Positions 41,432 to 42,572 of a stretch of 42,572 bases of DNA are shown one piece after another. The position numbers were made by a program, and so were the translations under genes. Each line of letters opens with the position of its first letter. Positions within the stretch are counted from its first letter, which is position 1. Source of the DNA: Streptomyces sp. SM11 (GTDB lineage: Bacteria > Actinomycetota > Actinomycetes > Streptomycetales > Streptomycetaceae); the NCBI RefSeq assembly GCF_002910905.1, contig NZ_NEUE01000158.1, forward strand, positions 24,846-67,417, written 5' to 3'. Below the pieces are notes generated by a model that worked only from the letters and a program-made list of their open reading frames with translations, had not been told where the DNA came from and searched no databases.

Positions 41432-42417
41432 GGGCAGCCGTCGTCGAAGCGCCCGGCAAGGTCTCCGTGACCACCGTCCCGGACCCCACGCCCGGTCCCC
41501 GCGACGTGGTCGTCGAGGTGGCGTCGTGCGGGCTGTGCGGTACCGATCTCCACATCCTTCAGGGAGAGTTCGCGCCGACCCTGCCGATCGTGCCCGGTCA
41601 CGAGTTCGCCGGGGAGGTCGTCGGCCTCGGTGCGGACGTCACCGAGCTGTCCATCGGCGACAGGGTGGCCGTGGACCCCTCGCTGCACTGCCACGAGTGC
41701 CGCTACTGCCGTTCGGGCCGCGGCAACCTCTGTGACAACTGGGCGGCGATCGGCGTCACCGTGCCCGGGGGCGCGGCCGAGTTCGCGGTGGCGCCGGTCG
41801 CCAACTGCGTACGTCTGCCGGAGCACATCGACGTCCGGGACGCGGCGTTGATCGAGCCGCTGTCCTGCGCGGTGCGGGGCTACGACGTACTCAGCGGCAA
41901 TCTCGGGGCCCAGGTGCTGATCTACGGATCCGGGACCATGGGGCTGATGATGCTGGAGCTGGCAAAGCGCACCGGCGCCGCGTCGGTGGACATGCTGGAC
42001 GTCAACGCCCAGCGGCTGGCCACCGCGACGACGCTCGGCTGCACCGGCTCGGCCGCCCGTGCCGAGGAGCTGGACCGGCCGGGCGGGTGGGACGTCGTCA
42101 TCGACGCCACGGGCAACGCCGGGGCGATCCAGGACGGTCTGGGGAGGGTCGCCAAGGGCGGCACGTTCCTTCAGTTCGGGGTCTCCGACTACGCCACGAC
42201 CGCGGTGATCGAGCCGTACCGGATCTACAACCAGGAGATCACCATCACCGGTTCGATGGCAGTGCTCCACAGTTACGAGCGGGCCGCCGCGCTCTTCGCG
42301 AGCGGGGTGCTGGACGCCTCGGTGTTCATCAGCGACCGGCTGCCGCTGGAGCAGTACCCGCAGGCGACCGAGCGCTTCCGGGCGGGGATCGGCCGCAAGA
42401 TCGTGGTGGAGTCGTGA
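41428..42417 (+). CDS. Zinc-dependent alcohol dehydrogenase, sorbitol/iditol dehydrogenase-like (329 aa)
   Basis: A medium-chain dehydrogenase oxidising a polyol with NAD(P). Catalytic zinc ligands are Cys37 in GLCGTD and His58-Glu59 in PGHEF. The structural zinc set is Cys88, Cys91, Cys94 and Cys102. The nucleotide loop VLIYGSGTMGLMML precedes an acidic residue in VDMLDVN, favouring NAD. ATG at 41428 overlaps the permease stop, and the stop overlaps the kinase start, both by 4 bp. Together with the kinase it would convert an imported sugar alcohol to a ketose and then a ketose phosphate. Confidence 0.9.
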   Translation: MRAAVVEAPGKVSVTTVPDPTPGPRDVVVEVASCGLCGTDLHILQGEFAPTLPIVPGHEFAGEVVGLGADVTELSIGDRVAVDPSLHCHECRYCRSGRGNLCDNWAAIGVTVPGGAAEFAVAPVANCVRLPEHIDVRDAALIEPLSCAVRGYDVLSGNLGAQVLIYGSGTMGLMMLELAKRTGAASVDMLDVNAQRLATATTLGCTGSAARAEELDRPGGWDVVIDATGNAGAIQDGLGRVAKGGTFLQFGVSDYATTAVIEPYRIYNQEITITGSMAVLHSYERAAALFASGVLDASVFISDRLPLEQYPQATERFRAGIGRKIVVES

Positions 42418-42572
42418 CGGACACGTCCCCTTCAGGACCCGGCTCCGTCCTCGTGCTCGGCGAGGCGCTGATGGACCTGGTGCCGGCCGGCGGTGACGCC
42501 GGGGTCCTGGCGGCCCGGCCGGGCGGCGCGCCCGCGAACGTCGCGGTGGGTCTGGCCCGGCTCGGCGGGCGG
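42414..42572 (+). CDS. PfkB-family carbohydrate kinase, 3' end outside the window
   Basis: Starts GTG at 42414, overlapping the dehydrogenase stop by 4 bp. The visible 53 residues include VLVLGEALMDLVPAG and RPGGAPANVAVGLARLGG, the N-terminal signature of fructokinase/ribokinase-type enzymes. Phosphorylation of the ketose formed by the dehydrogenase is the likely role. The rest of the gene is cut by the window. Confidence 0.85.
   Translation, partial: MTDTSPSGPGSVLVLGEALMDLVPAGGDAGVLAARPGGAPANVAVGLARLGGR

Noticed and set aside
1..42572. tRNA, rRNA, transposase, integrase or attachment sites
   Set aside because: I looked through the intergenic regions and translations and found nothing that supports any of these.

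Overview
The window is high-GC DNA with strong G/C third-position bias, 4-bp stop/start overlaps, many GTG starts and several apparently leaderless genes. This points to an actinomycete, most likely Streptomyces or a close relative. The content is accessory in style: two specialised-metabolism loci, several regulator/effector pairs, a sugar-alcohol operon, and at least four decayed genes plus a CRISPR relic. It reads like a chromosome arm rather than core genome. Assignments come from reading translations and motifs; nothing was searched.

Left part (1-6662): the right end of a biosynthetic cluster cut by the window edge. In order it has a class I methyltransferase (partial), a PAPS-type sulfotransferase, an arginine deiminase/DDAH-superfamily enzyme, a small convergent gene (DUF6027-like), a 43-residue peptide gene ending LGYRI, a frameshifted APS-kinase (cysC) relic on the minus strand, an MbtH-like protein and a cobalamin-binding radical SAM enzyme. 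MbtH implies an NRPS further left. Sulfotransferase plus APS kinase implies a sulfated product whose dedicated PAPS supply has since decayed.

Centre-left (6683-17533): a SulP anion transporter with a divergent MerR regulator and a striking 12-bp hairpin in the MerR leader; RNase J with a spermidine-synthase-like gene; RF3 (prfC) translationally coupled to a second, frameshifted MerR gene; a TetR/hydrolase pair with two palindromes between them; an HNH-like small protein; and a relic of a type I-E CRISPR array. The two MerR upstream regions and one orphan site share a 20-bp dyad close to CTACCCTCACGTCAGGGTAG.

Centre (17695-29687): a ten-gene minus-strand operon that looks like an undescribed metallophore system. 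Biosynthesis genes are an ATP-grasp ligase, a DUF364/DUF4213-type putative metal-chelation protein, a cysteine-synthase-like PLP enzyme and an enolase-superfamily epimerase. Then come an MFS exporter, a methyltransferase, and a complete Opp/Nik-type ABC importer with a fused double ATPase. A Fur/Zur-like box lies in the upstream region shared with a divergent GNAT acetyltransferase. The export-plus-import layout resembles staphylopine-type systems, but the biosynthetic genes differ.

Right part (29710-42572): an aldehyde dehydrogenase C-terminal relic; an acyl-CoA synthetase/TetR/AidB-like acyl-CoA dehydrogenase locus; a TioE-like double-domain MerR divergent from an erythromycin-esterase-family gene; a frameshifted Rieske oxygenase relic; and a DeoR-headed sugar-alcohol operon (binding protein, two permeases, zinc dehydrogenase, PfkB kinase) that runs off the right edge.
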